From JAHITU01 sp964486155 (GTDB lineage: Bacteria > Patescibacteriota > Minisyncoccia > Phycocordibacterales > UBA12079): a stretch of 23,887 bases of DNA. The notes under the pieces are model-generated. The model ran no database searches. It was not told the DNA's origin and saw only the letters and a list, made by a program, of their open reading frames with translations. The stretch covers positions 1 through 23,887 of the forward strand of contig CAZAKQ010000010.1 of the NCBI GenBank assembly GCA_964486155.1. The letters run 5' to 3'. This document shows, piece by piece, positions 6,152 through 13,202 of the stretch. Each line of letters opens with the position of its first letter. Positions within the stretch are counted from its first letter, which is position 1. The position numbers and the translations under genes are program-made.

Positions 6152-6367
6152 ATGTTAGGGAAATCAAACAATCCAGGAACGGCTTATTACAGAAATCCAT
6201 TGGTTGCAGGAAAAACAGAAGAAATTCAAAAGGTAGATGCAGAAAAAACAGGAGAAGAAGGTGAAGTTGATGTAAAAAACTCAGAGGAGACAGGAAAAGA
6301 AGTAAGCTCTAATTTTCCTGTATGGAGGAAAATTGGAGGAAGATCTTCTCACCCTGGATTTTGTTAA
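6152..6367 (+). CDS. Unknown 71-residue acidic-centred protein
   Basis: The start is set by a perfect AGGAGG site 5 nt before the ATG. The sequence has three parts: an N-terminal MLGKSNNPGTAYYRNPLVAG, a low-complexity acidic middle (about 22-50, nearly all E, K, D, G, T, V) and a C-terminal VWRKIGGRSSHPGFC ending in cysteine. There is no membrane segment. The charged middle separating two conserved-looking ends resembles a leader-plus-tail layout, and the terminal cysteine is notable. No modification enzyme is adjacent, so a peptide-product role is only a guess. A terminator follows 37 nt after the stop. A TATAAT lies at 6123-6128. The family is not recognised. Confidence 0.7.
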   Translation: MLGKSNNPGTAYYRNPLVAGKTEEIQKVDAEKTGEEGEVDVKNSEETGKEVSSNFPVWRKIGGRSSHPGFC

Positions 6368-6404
6368 TTTAACAATTTAGTACCTAAGGTGCTAAGTAAA
6401 AAAC

Positions 6405-6436
6405 AAAGGAGTGAATCATTGATTTATTCCTTTTTT
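6405..6436 (+). terminator. Terminator after the 71-residue gene
   Basis: 14-bp stem (AAAGGAGTGAATCA with TGATTTATTCCTTT, two G-T pairs), TT loop, six T. Confidence 0.8.
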
Positions 6437-6472
6437 AATTCTAAAACATTAGATGTCTAGGAATTAAGTTTT

Positions 6473-6508
6473 ACTACTCTAAACTCACGGTCGTAAGTTT
6501 AGAGTAGT
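6473..6508. repeat. Hairpin in the gap before the 183-residue membrane protein
   Basis: ACTACTCTAAACT (6473-6485) pairs perfectly with AGTTTAGAGTAGT (6496-6508). There is no T tail on the plus strand, so it is not a standard terminator. Confidence 0.6.
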
Positions 6509-6525
6509 TGAGAAAAAAGTTTTTG

Positions 6526-6554
6526 TTGTTAATAACATTTAGCTTTGGTATTAT
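6526..6554 (+). promoter_or_regulatory. Promoter of the 183-residue membrane protein gene
   Basis: TTGTTA (6526-6531), 17-bp spacer, TATTAT (6549-6554). The leader would be about 150 nt and would contain the palindromic element at 6606-6673. Confidence 0.5.
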
Positions 6555-6605
6555 TAAGTGATTAGAAGTTAATTATTAAAAACTAATGAGTGGAGGGTAG
6601 AAAGT

Positions 6606-6673
6606 AGAAAAAATTTGCACTTGTCCGCTCCTCCTAAGGCGGACAGGCTCAGGAGGAAAGCAAATTTTTTTCT
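6606..6673. repeat. Palindromic intergenic element with GC-rich core
   Basis: Outer arms AGAAAAAATTTGC / GCAAATTTTTTTCT (6606-6618, 6660-6673) enclose a core with GTCCGC and GCGGAC (about 6623-6645). The same arms and core (CTCCTCCT-AGGCGGACA) recur at 14517-14559. Both copies sit directly before a CTAAC-rich leader and a membrane-protein start codon. Confidence 0.75.
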
Positions 6674-6712
6674 AACATCTAACTACCTAACAACCTAACT
6701 AACTAAATTATT

Positions 6713-7264
6713 ATGGAAACTAAAAAAATATTAAAATGGCCATTAATTATTGGAATCGTAATCGTTTTGAATATGTTCTTTTTGTATGCGGTGAAAGTAG
6801 CATATCCAGAACCTCAATATGATGATTTTTGTAAAAAAGAACAAATAGTTAAAAATATTGATAATCAAGAAGGATGTTTGATTGAAGGAGGGCAATGGAC
6901 GGAAAAAGTAGATAGATTTGAACCAGTCAAAGTATATGAAGGAGAAATGGTCGCTATAAATACTCCATCAGGTTATTGTGACCAACAATTTACTTGTCGA
7001 GAAAATTATGATACAGCCCGAGAAGATTATGAAAGAAATGTATTTATCGCAGTAGTTATTTTTGGAGTTTTGGCTGTAGTAGGAGGATTTTTAACTTTAG
7101 GTAAGGAATTGGTATCAATTGCCTTTACCTTAGGTGGAGTTTTAGCTTTTATTATAGCGTCAACTAGATATTGGGAGTATGCTAGCGATTGGTTACATTT
7201 GACTATTTTAGGAATAGCATTGGCCGTATTGATATATATCGCAATAAAAAAGTTTACTGAATAA
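6713..7264 (+). CDS. Unknown four-helix membrane protein with a cysteine-bearing outer loop
   Basis: 183 residues. Helix 1 (about 9-29) is followed by an ~80-residue polar loop with four cysteines (C40, C55, C89, C95) that could form two disulfides outside the membrane, then three helices (about 109-128, 132-151, 160-178). Repeated 'C...EGGQW' and 'GYCDQQFTCREN' stretches suggest a small extracytoplasmic domain. The ATG has no Shine-Dalgarno site and is preceded by a CTAAC-repeat leader like that before mltG. The topology fits a conserved CPR envelope protein of unknown function; no enzyme motif is visible. It has its own promoter (6526) and no close gene neighbour. Confidence 0.85.
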   Translation: METKKILKWPLIIGIVIVLNMFFLYAVKVAYPEPQYDDFCKKEQIVKNIDNQEGCLIEGGQWTEKVDRFEPVKVYEGEMVAINTPSGYCDQQFTCRENYDTAREDYERNVFIAVVIFGVLAVVGGFLTLGKELVSIAFTLGGVLAFIIASTRYWEYASDWLHLTILGIALAVLIYIAIKKFTE

Positions 7265-7296
7265 TTAACCTAAATTTAGCATGTAACTTCGTCAGC

Positions 7297-7316
7297 CCTG
7301 CCTACCGGCAGGCAGG
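7297..7316. repeat. GC-rich palindrome (CCTGCC...GGCAGG type)
   Basis: CCTGCCTACCGGCAGGCAGG, one base pair short of perfect symmetry. It belongs to the same family as 16162-16185. Such short GC-rich palindromes stand out in this AT-rich DNA. Confidence 0.7.
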
Positions 7317-7319
7317 TTT

Positions 7320-7368
7320 AGAAAAATAAATTTCAACGTATGTTAAATACGTCTCAATTTATTTTTCT
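7320..7368. repeat. Large hairpin
   Basis: Outer perfect 13-bp arms (7320-7332, 7356-7368) and an inner 6-bp stem ACGTAT/ATACGT (7336-7341, 7347-7352). Part of the 358-bp gap between the membrane protein and exonuclease III genes, which holds only palindromic elements. Confidence 0.75.
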
Positions 7369-7420
7369 TCATTTCCTCGTTTCATATCTAAATTTAGATT
7401 AATTAAAAAATAAAAATTTT

Positions 7421-7500
7421 AGTAGTCCGACTACTGAATCTGCAAGTGCGCGGATTTGCCTGAAGATTTTAAATTTATAAATTAAAGTAGTCGGACTACT
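7421..7500. repeat. Paired-palindrome element A
   Basis: AGTAGTCCGACTACT (7421-7435) and AGTAGTCGGACTACT (7486-7500) are each palindromic and lie in inverted orientation, centres exactly 65 bp apart. The same arrangement and spacing recurs at 17240-17317. Confidence 0.8.
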
Positions 7501-7567
7501 GAAATTACTTTTTTCCTCGACTTCTCGAATCGTATCTAATTTTGAGTTAATTAAGTTTTAGAAAACA

Positions 7568-7606
7568 AAAATTCAACGGGTCATTGGTGACCCGTTGAAT
7601 TTTTTT
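7568..7606 (+). terminator. Terminator directly upstream of exonuclease III
   Basis: 16-bp perfect stem (7568-7583 with 7588-7603, core CAACGGGTCA), TTGG loop and T run. It ends just before the TATAAT box of the next gene and insulates it from upstream transcription. Confidence 0.9.
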
Positions 7607-7610
7607 AGTA

Positions 7611-7616
7611 TATAAT
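7611..7616 (+). promoter_or_regulatory. -10 box for a leaderless exonuclease III mRNA
   Basis: A perfect TATAAT 7 nt before the ATG. The -35 position falls in the preceding terminator stem and has no match to TTGACA. Confidence 0.6.
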
Positions 7617-7623
7617 ATAAGTT

Positions 7624-8520
7624 ATGTCTGAATTAAAAATAATTTCTTGGAATATAAATGGTTTAAAATCATGGTTAGAAACTGAAGGAGTCTTTGATTT
7701 TCTAAAAAAACAAAATTTAGATATTTTTTGTATTCAAGAAACTAGATCTTCTGCTGAAAAAGTAAAATCAGAATATAATAATATTTGCTCAGAATTTCCT
7801 TTTCAATATTATCATTTTGGTGAAAAGAAAGGTTATTCTGGAACTGCTATTTTTTCAAAAATTAGACCAATAGATATTATTTTTGGAATTGAAAATTTAG
7901 AAGGGGAAAATATTGATAAAGAAGGTCGAGCAATAACTCTTGAATTTGAAGACTTTTTTATTGTTAACGTATATACACCTAACTCTAAGTATAATGTTTA
8001 TACTTTTGATACAGAAAGACTTGATTATAGAATTAATATTTGGGATAAAGCTTTTCAACTGCATTTGAAGAAAATTAAAGAAATAGGAAAAGAGTTAATT
8101 GTTTGTGGAGATATGAATGTTTTGGAAAGAGATATAGATCTTCAAAATTATGAATTTTATTTTAAAGAGAATCCTAGTTTTAAAGAAAAGGTTTTAGTAG
8201 AGAGAGAAAGTTTTAAAAAGTTTTTTAAATTAGGTTTAGTGGATATTTTTAGGAAATTTTATCCAGAAAAAATAATTTTTTCTTGGGTAGGTCCTCCAGC
8301 TTTACATTTACCAAGTACTCGGCTTGATTATTTTTTAATTTCTTCAAAAATAGAGAATTTGGTTGAAGATATTAATATAATTAACAATCAAAATGGTTCT
8401 GATCATTTTCCTATTTCTTTAATTTTAAATAAAAAATTATCTGAAAATATTGATAATGAAAATGAGAGCGAAAAAATATTTTTTCCAGAAAAGATAGAAA
8501 TCCAAAATTCTTTGTTTTAG
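7624..8520 (+). CDS. xth: Exodeoxyribonuclease III / AP endonuclease
   Basis: 298 residues of the exonuclease-endonuclease-phosphatase fold. Catalytic features are visible: WNING (9-13, N10 and N12), QET with metal-binding E39, VYTPN (117-120 region), GDMN (D163, N165) and the terminal SDHFP (D260, H261). It cuts DNA 5' of abasic sites in base-excision repair and trims 3' ends. The usual aromatic-rich stretch before RxDY is replaced by FSWVGPPALHLPSTRLDY (219-236), somewhat unlike the E. coli enzyme. The last 30 residues, after the catalytic histidine, form a polar, acidic extension. The ATG follows a TATAAT box by 7 nt with no Shine-Dalgarno site, so a leaderless mRNA is likely. leuS follows after 80 bp. 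Confidence 0.95.
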   Translation: MSELKIISWNINGLKSWLETEGVFDFLKKQNLDIFCIQETRSSAEKVKSEYNNICSEFPFQYYHFGEKKGYSGTAIFSKIRPIDIIFGIENLEGENIDKEGRAITLEFEDFFIVNVYTPNSKYNVYTFDTERLDYRINIWDKAFQLHLKKIKEIGKELIVCGDMNVLERDIDLQNYEFYFKENPSFKEKVLVERESFKKFFKLGLVDIFRKFYPEKIIFSWVGPPALHLPSTRLDYFLISSKIENLVEDINIINNQNGSDHFPISLILNKKLSENIDNENESEKIFFPEKIEIQNSLF

Positions 8521-8549
8521 TTTTTTGCCTATTTTCTCAATTCTCTAAT

Positions 8550-8560
8550 TATGGTAAAAT
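8550..8560 (+). promoter_or_regulatory. Possible -10 region for leuS
   Basis: TATGGTAAAAT lies about 40 nt before the leuS ATG. No -35 match is found. The leader has no Shine-Dalgarno site. Confidence 0.35.
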
Positions 8561-8600
8561 GATTTTTATTGATATTGAACTAAAATACTAAATCTAAATA

Positions 8601-11531
8601 ATGAAAAAATACGATCACAAAAAAATAGAGAAAAAATGGCAAGAGAAATGGGAGAAGGATAATATAGTTAAAATAGATAAAGACGATACAAAAAAAATAT
8701 TTTATATGCTAGATATGTTTCCTTATCCTTCAGGAGATGGTTTACATATGGGGCATACAGAATCTTATACTGCTAGTGATGTGTATACTCGATTTAAAAC
8801 TATGCAAGGATTTAATGTTTTACATCCACAAGGATTTGATGCTTTTGGTTTGCCAGCAGAAAACTTTGCAATTAAGACAGGAATAAAACCTCAAGTTAGT
8901 ACGGCTCAAAATATTTCTAATTTTATCAGACAAATGAAATCTTTAGGCTTTAGATATGATTTTGATGAGAAAGTTGTTACTTACGATCCTAAATATTATA
9001 AATGGACTCAGTGGTTATTTAGTAAATTTTTCGAAAATGATTTGGTTTATAAAAAAACTTCCAAGATAAATTGGTGTGAATCTTGCCAAACAGGAATTGC
9101 AAACGAACAAGTTGTAGGAGGAGAATGTGAAAGATGTGGTACTCAAATAGTTTTGAAAGAAATTCCTGGGTGGTTTTTTAAAATTACTAATTTTGCTGAT
9201 GCTTTAATTGATGATTTAGACAAGATTGATTGGCCAGAATATACAAAAAAGAATCAAATTAATTGGGTTGGAAAATCAAAAGGAGCGAAGATAGTCTTTA
9301 AAGTCAAAAGTCAAAAGTCAAAAGTTAATGAGGAAATAAAAGTATTTACCACCAGACCAGATACTCTATTCGGTGCAACTTATATGGTGTTATCTCCTGA
9401 ACATAAATTAATTGAAGAATTAAAAGAAAGAATAGAAAATTGGGATGAAATAGAAAGATATATAATTGAAACTCAAAAGAAGTCAGAAATGGAAAGGGTA
9501 GAAGCTAAAGAAAAAACTGGAGTAGAAATAACAGGAATTAAAGCAATAAATCCCGCTAATAATAAAGAAATTCCTATTTTTGTTGCTGATTATGTTTTAG
9601 ATGGTTATGGCACAGGAGCAATCATGGCTGTCCCAGCTCATGACGAGAGAGACTATGAATTTGCGAAGAAATATAAAATTCCAGTTAAGGAAGTTGTTTT
9701 ACCTGTTCTTGTAGATACAATTCATCCTCTAAGAGAGGATAAAGAGGATGAGAGAAGAATTAATATAAATGTTATCTTGTTTAATCCTAAAAATAATAAA
9801 TATGCATTTTTGAAATGGAATACTGATTTAGGTTGGACTACGACTATCGGTGGCGGTTTGAAAGAAAATGAGACTTATGAAGAAGCAGGAAGACGAGAAT
9901 TATTAGAAGAGACTGGTTATAAAAACGTAAAATTTATACGAGAGGTAGGCAATTGTATAGGCAAAGGATTTGCTAAACACAAAGATATTAATCGTATTTC
10001 TGATGTTGTAGGTTTATATTTTGAATTAGAAGATGATGAGCAAGTTGATGTAGATGAAAAAGAAAAAAAACAACACGAGGTTGTATGGTTAACAGAAAAA
10101 GAAATAAAATCTTTTTTGAATGTACCAACATCTGTTTATATCTGGAAGTTATTTAAGAATTGTAATTTTGTTTATCTTGATAAAGGTGAATTAGTAAATT
10201 CAGGCGATTTTACAGGATTAGATTCGGAAGAAGCTAAGCAAAAAATTACAGAATTTGTTGGAGGAGAATTAGCGACAAATTATCGGCTACGGGATTGGAA
10301 TGTTTCAAGACAAAGATATTGGGGTTGTCCAATTCCGGTTGTATATTCGCCAGAAGGAAAAGCAAAATTAATTTCTGAAGAACATTTACCTTGGTTACTT
10401 CCAACTGATGTTGACTTTGTGCCAACTGGAGAATCTCCATTGACAAAATCAAAAGAATTTAAAGAAAGAACAGAAAAGATTTTTGGAAAAGGCTGGACTC
10501 CCGAATACGATACTATGGATACTTTTGTAGATTCATCTTGGTATTTTTTGAGATATCCTGATGCTAATAATAATGAAGAGTTTTGTTCCGAGTCTAGAAA
10601 AGCTTGGCTTCCAGTAGATTTGTATATTGGAGGGGCGGAGCATACCTACATGCATCTTTTATTTTCTAGATTTTTTGTAAAAGCTATGAAACAAATTGGG
10701 TTACTTAATTTTGATGAGCCTTTTATGAAATTAAGACATCAAGGGATGGTTTTAGACAGAGAAGGTAAGAAAATGTCTAAATCAAAAGGAAATATAGTTA
10801 ATCCGGATGATATGGTAGAGAGATTTGGAGCCGACGCTGTTAGAACATATATGTTATTTGTTGCACCTTTAGAAGATGAAGTTATGTGGAATGAAAATAA
10901 TATAATAGGAGTTTATAGATTTTTAGAAAAGGTTTGGAGATATGTTGATAGTTGGAAGGTTAATTATAATGAAGATAATTTAACTCCAGAAATTATAAAA
11001 TTACATAATGATGAAAGATTAGATACTAATTCTAATCGAGAGCTTCATAAAACTATAAAAAAAGTAACTAGTGATTTGGAAGATTTAAAATATAATACTG
11101 CTATTTCCGAGATGATGAAATTTATAAACTTTATATACAAAGAGAAGAAGATAAACCTTGGATCGCTTGATGGTAAGGAAGAATTTTGGGTTGATTTGAA
11201 CAAAGTGGGATTAGAGACTTTCCTAAAAATCCTAGCTCCGTTTGCTCCTCATATTACTGAAGAAATTTGGGAGAGCCTAGGACATACGGAATCAATTCAT
11301 TTAGAAGAATGGCCAGAGCACGATCAAAAATTAGTCAAAGATGAAAAACACACAATAGTTGTTCAAGTTAACGGGAAAGTAAGATCTGAAATGGAAATTG
11401 AAGATGGGGAAGATGAAGAATCAGTGAAAGAAAAAGCTTTAAAAGGTGAAAAAGTTCAAAAATGGATTGAAGATAAAGAAATCAAAAAAATAATTTATAT
11501 TGAAAATAAATTAGTTAATATTGTTGTTTAG
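8601..11531 (+). CDS. leuS: Leucyl-tRNA synthetase with an inserted Nudix domain
   Basis: 976 residues, against about 800-880 for most LeuRS. Class I signatures: HMGH (49-52) and KMSKS (724-728). A zinc-finger-like hairpin (CESCQTG...CERCGT) lies near 160-182, and the CP1 editing domain contains TTRPDTLFGAT and VPAHDERDYEF (345-354). Between KIPVKEV (about 360) and the usual GELVNSGDFTGL (529 onward) there are ~165 residues where ordinary LeuRS has roughly 20-30. This insert has a perfect Nudix box (GX5EX7REXXEEXG, residues 418-440: G418, E424, R432, E433, E436, E437, G439). The catalytic core resumes at DWNVSRQRYWGCPIP, and the C-terminal anticodon-binding and VVQVNGKVR domains are complete. 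A short tandem AAAGTC-type repeat sits at 9300-9325. There is no Shine-Dalgarno site. Confidence 0.98.
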   Translation: MKKYDHKKIEKKWQEKWEKDNIVKIDKDDTKKIFYMLDMFPYPSGDGLHMGHTESYTASDVYTRFKTMQGFNVLHPQGFDAFGLPAENFAIKTGIKPQVSTAQNISNFIRQMKSLGFRYDFDEKVVTYDPKYYKWTQWLFSKFFENDLVYKKTSKINWCESCQTGIANEQVVGGECERCGTQIVLKEIPGWFFKITNFADALIDDLDKIDWPEYTKKNQINWVGKSKGAKIVFKVKSQKSKVNEEIKVFTTRPDTLFGATYMVLSPEHKLIEELKERIENWDEIERYIIETQKKSEMERVEAKEKTGVEITGIKAINPANNKEIPIFVADYVLDGYGTGAIMAVPAHDERDYEFAKKYKIPVKEVVLPVLVDTIHPLREDKEDERRININVILFNPKNNKYAFLKWNTDLGWTTTIGGGLKENETYEEAGRRELLEETGYKNVKFIREVGNCIGKGFAKHKDINRISDVVGLYFELEDDEQVDVDEKEKKQHEVVWLTEKEIKSFLNVPTSVYIWKLFKNCNFVYLDKGELVNSGDFTGLDSEEAKQKITEFVGGELATNYRLRDWNVSRQRYWGCPIPVVYSPEGKAKLISEEHLPWLLPTDVDFVPTGESPLTKSKEFKERTEKIFGKGWTPEYDTMDTFVDSSWYFLRYPDANNNEEFCSESRKAWLPVDLYIGGAEHTYMHLLFSRFFVKAMKQIGLLNFDEPFMKLRHQGMVLDREGKKMSKSKGNIVNPDDMVERFGADAVRTYMLFVAPLEDEVMWNENNIIGVYRFLEKVWRYVDSWKVNYNEDNLTPEIIKLHNDERLDTNSNRELHKTIKKVTSDLEDLKYNTAISEMMKFINFIYKEKKINLGSLDGKEEFWVDLNKVGLETFLKILAPFAPHITEEIWESLGHTESIHLEEWPEHDQKLVKDEKHTIVVQVNGKVRSEMEIEDGEDEESVKEKALKGEKVQKWIEDKEIKKIIYIENKLVNIVV

Positions 11532-11765
11532 GTATTTTCAGTCTGGATCTATCTCTCATTTACGTGAACCTCCACTCCCGTCTTCGCGAACGAAGCGAAA
11601 CGATCTATTTCACTTGGACGTGAAACGTCCAAGTGATTTCACTATTATTAATTTTGTTTATTTTTTTTATTAAACAAACTTTTTACCTAATTTATCTGGT
11701 TTTAATTTCTTAGTGTTTATATTAATAATAGTGAGGGACTGCGAAAATTTCGTATTGAAATTTTC
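11532..11765. repeat. Gap after leuS with two GC-rich hairpins
   Basis: CTTCG-CGAA-CGAAG (11582-11595) and a perfect 11-bp stem CACTTGGACGT-gaa-ACGTCCAAGTG (11611-11635). Neither has a T tail. The GCGAACGAAGCGAA motif resembles sequence at the right edge of the window (23850-23887). No gene is seen here. Confidence 0.6.
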
Positions 11766-11803
11766 TTGACTTTTTATCTAAATAATGATAAAAATGTAGA
11801 TAA
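11766..11803 (+). promoter_or_regulatory. Promoter region of the sigma4/HARE gene with inverted repeat
   Basis: TTGACT (11766-11771), then a -10-like GATAAAAAT near 11787-11795. The inverted repeat TTATCTA (11774-11780) / TAGATAA (11797-11803) straddles the -10 region. A weak hairpin AACAGC/GCTGTT follows in the leader (about 11810-11830). Confidence 0.4.
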
Positions 11804-11842
11804 GAAGGAACAGCTAATAGAGGCTGTTTTAATATATAAAAA

Positions 11843-12868
11843 ATGATAACTTTTAAACCAAAAGATACAGTTAAAAACTTCCTTTCAGAATTGCCTGAAA
11901 GATCTCAAGATATCTTAATTCGAAGATATGGTTTAGGTGATTCTGTAAAAAAACAAACTTTAGAAGCCATAGGACAAAAATATGGAGTTACTAGAGAAAG
12001 AGTAAGACAAATTGAAAATCATTCTTTAAAAAATATTATTAAATCTAATACTTTTAAAAAAGCTGATAATAATTTTCAAGAATTATTATCTATTTTAGAA
12101 GATATTGGAGGAATAGTTGATGAAAGATCCTTATTAAAACATTTATCAAGTGATGATTCTACAAGAAATTATATTCATTTCTTGTTTGTGGTTGGTAATC
12201 CTTTTTTGAAAGAAAAAACTTCCGATCTTTTTGAAACTAGATGGTATACAGATAAGAAATTAGCTGAAGGAGTATCAAAAATATTACAAAATATTCATAG
12301 TAAATTTAAAGGAGATCAATTAATTACTGAAAATGAATTACTAGATATGGTTCGTAGAGAAGCTAAAAAAATAAAAGTTAAGAAAAGTATAAATAATGAT
12401 CAAATTAAAAAATGGTTATCAATTTCAAAAGTAATTGATAAAAATCCTTTTGATGAATGGGGTTTAGTAACTTCTCAAAATATCAAAATTAGAGGAATTA
12501 GATCCTATGCTTATTTAGTAGTTAGACAAAATGGTTCTCCAATGCATTTTAGAGAAGTAGTTAAGATGATAAGAAAACATTTTGGAAAAGATGTGCATGT
12601 AGCTACTTGTCATAATGAATTAATTAAAGATGAAAGATTTGTGTTGGTTGGAAGAGGAATGTATGCTTTAACAGAATGGGGTTATTCTCAAGGAATTGTA
12701 AGAGATGTTGTAATGGATATCTTAAAAAGAAAAGGAAGATTGACGAAGGAAGATGTTGTAGATAAAGTTTTGAAAGAAAGATATGTAAAAGAAAATACTG
12801 TTATTGTGAATTTACAAAATTCAGATTATTTCAAAAAACATAAAGATGGAACTTATTCATTGATTTAA
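11843..12868 (+). CDS. Sigma-region-4-like / HARE-HTH DNA-binding protein
   Basis: 341 residues. Residues 14-66 match sigma-70 region 4: LPERSQDILIRRYGL, then TLEAIGQKYGVTRERVRQIE with the canonical HTH that reads -35 boxes. No region 2 is present, so it is not a complete sigma factor. Residues ~221-280 (SYAYLVVRQNGSPMHFREVV to GRGMYALTEWGY) fit the HARE-HTH winged helix, as in the RNA polymerase delta subunit. A further winged-helix-like segment spans 285-341 (GRLTKEDVVDKVL to DGTYSLI). The middle is helical. Such sigma4-plus-HARE proteins appear to be lineage-typical transcription factors; a role at RNA polymerase or on -35 elements is inferred. There is no Shine-Dalgarno site, and the upstream region has a promoter with an inverted repeat, so autoregulation is possible. 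Confidence 0.88.
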   Translation: MITFKPKDTVKNFLSELPERSQDILIRRYGLGDSVKKQTLEAIGQKYGVTRERVRQIENHSLKNIIKSNTFKKADNNFQELLSILEDIGGIVDERSLLKHLSSDDSTRNYIHFLFVVGNPFLKEKTSDLFETRWYTDKKLAEGVSKILQNIHSKFKGDQLITENELLDMVRREAKKIKVKKSINNDQIKKWLSISKVIDKNPFDEWGLVTSQNIKIRGIRSYAYLVVRQNGSPMHFREVVKMIRKHFGKDVHVATCHNELIKDERFVLVGRGMYALTEWGYSQGIVRDVVMDILKRKGRLTKEDVVDKVLKERYVKENTVIVNLQNSDYFKKHKDGTYSLI

Positions 12869-12931
12869 TGTTATACAATAAAATTAAGATAGAAATGACT
12901 TTATTTTGCATTGTAGAATAAGGTTGTTTTT

Positions 12932-13115
12932 AATTTTCAAATCACAATTTTCAATTTTCAAGGAATTTTCAATGTTTAAATTTCTAATGTTGACGGATTT
13001 TGGCTTTCTTCCTGAACCTGTTCGCCTTAGGAGGAGCGAACAAGTGTCAAAATTCATATTTGAAAATTGATCATTTTTTCTTTGATTGAAAATTGAGAAT
13101 TGTAAATTGAAAATT
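12932..13115. repeat. MITE-like element with 30-bp imperfect inverted ends
   Basis: Left arm 12932-12961 and right arm 13086-13115 match at 27 of 30 positions as inverted repeats (AATTTTCAA...ACAATT...CAATTTTCAA type). The interior holds a second stem GTTCGC/GCGAAC (13020-13025, 13036-13041) and the GC-rich CTTAGGAGGAGCG core related to 6606 and 14517. No coding capacity. It fills most of the 334-bp gap. Fragments (TTGAAAATTGAT, GTTGACGGATT) recur inside tsaD near 22300-22330. Confidence 0.65.
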
Positions 13116-13202
13116 ATTTTTTTATAAACATTGGTTTATAAAAAAAGAAGTTATCTACATCTCTGCTTCTTTTAATTGCTTTTTATAGTAAAATATAAGT
13201 AT

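Noticed and set aside
7421..7500. CRISPR-like array
   Set aside because: Only two repeats, each self-palindromic and in inverted orientation, with no cas genes.
13176..13202. Upstream start for the membrane-anchored protein at 13176
   Set aside because: It would precede the likely -10 box (13189-13194). The ATG at 13203 fits the leaderless pattern.
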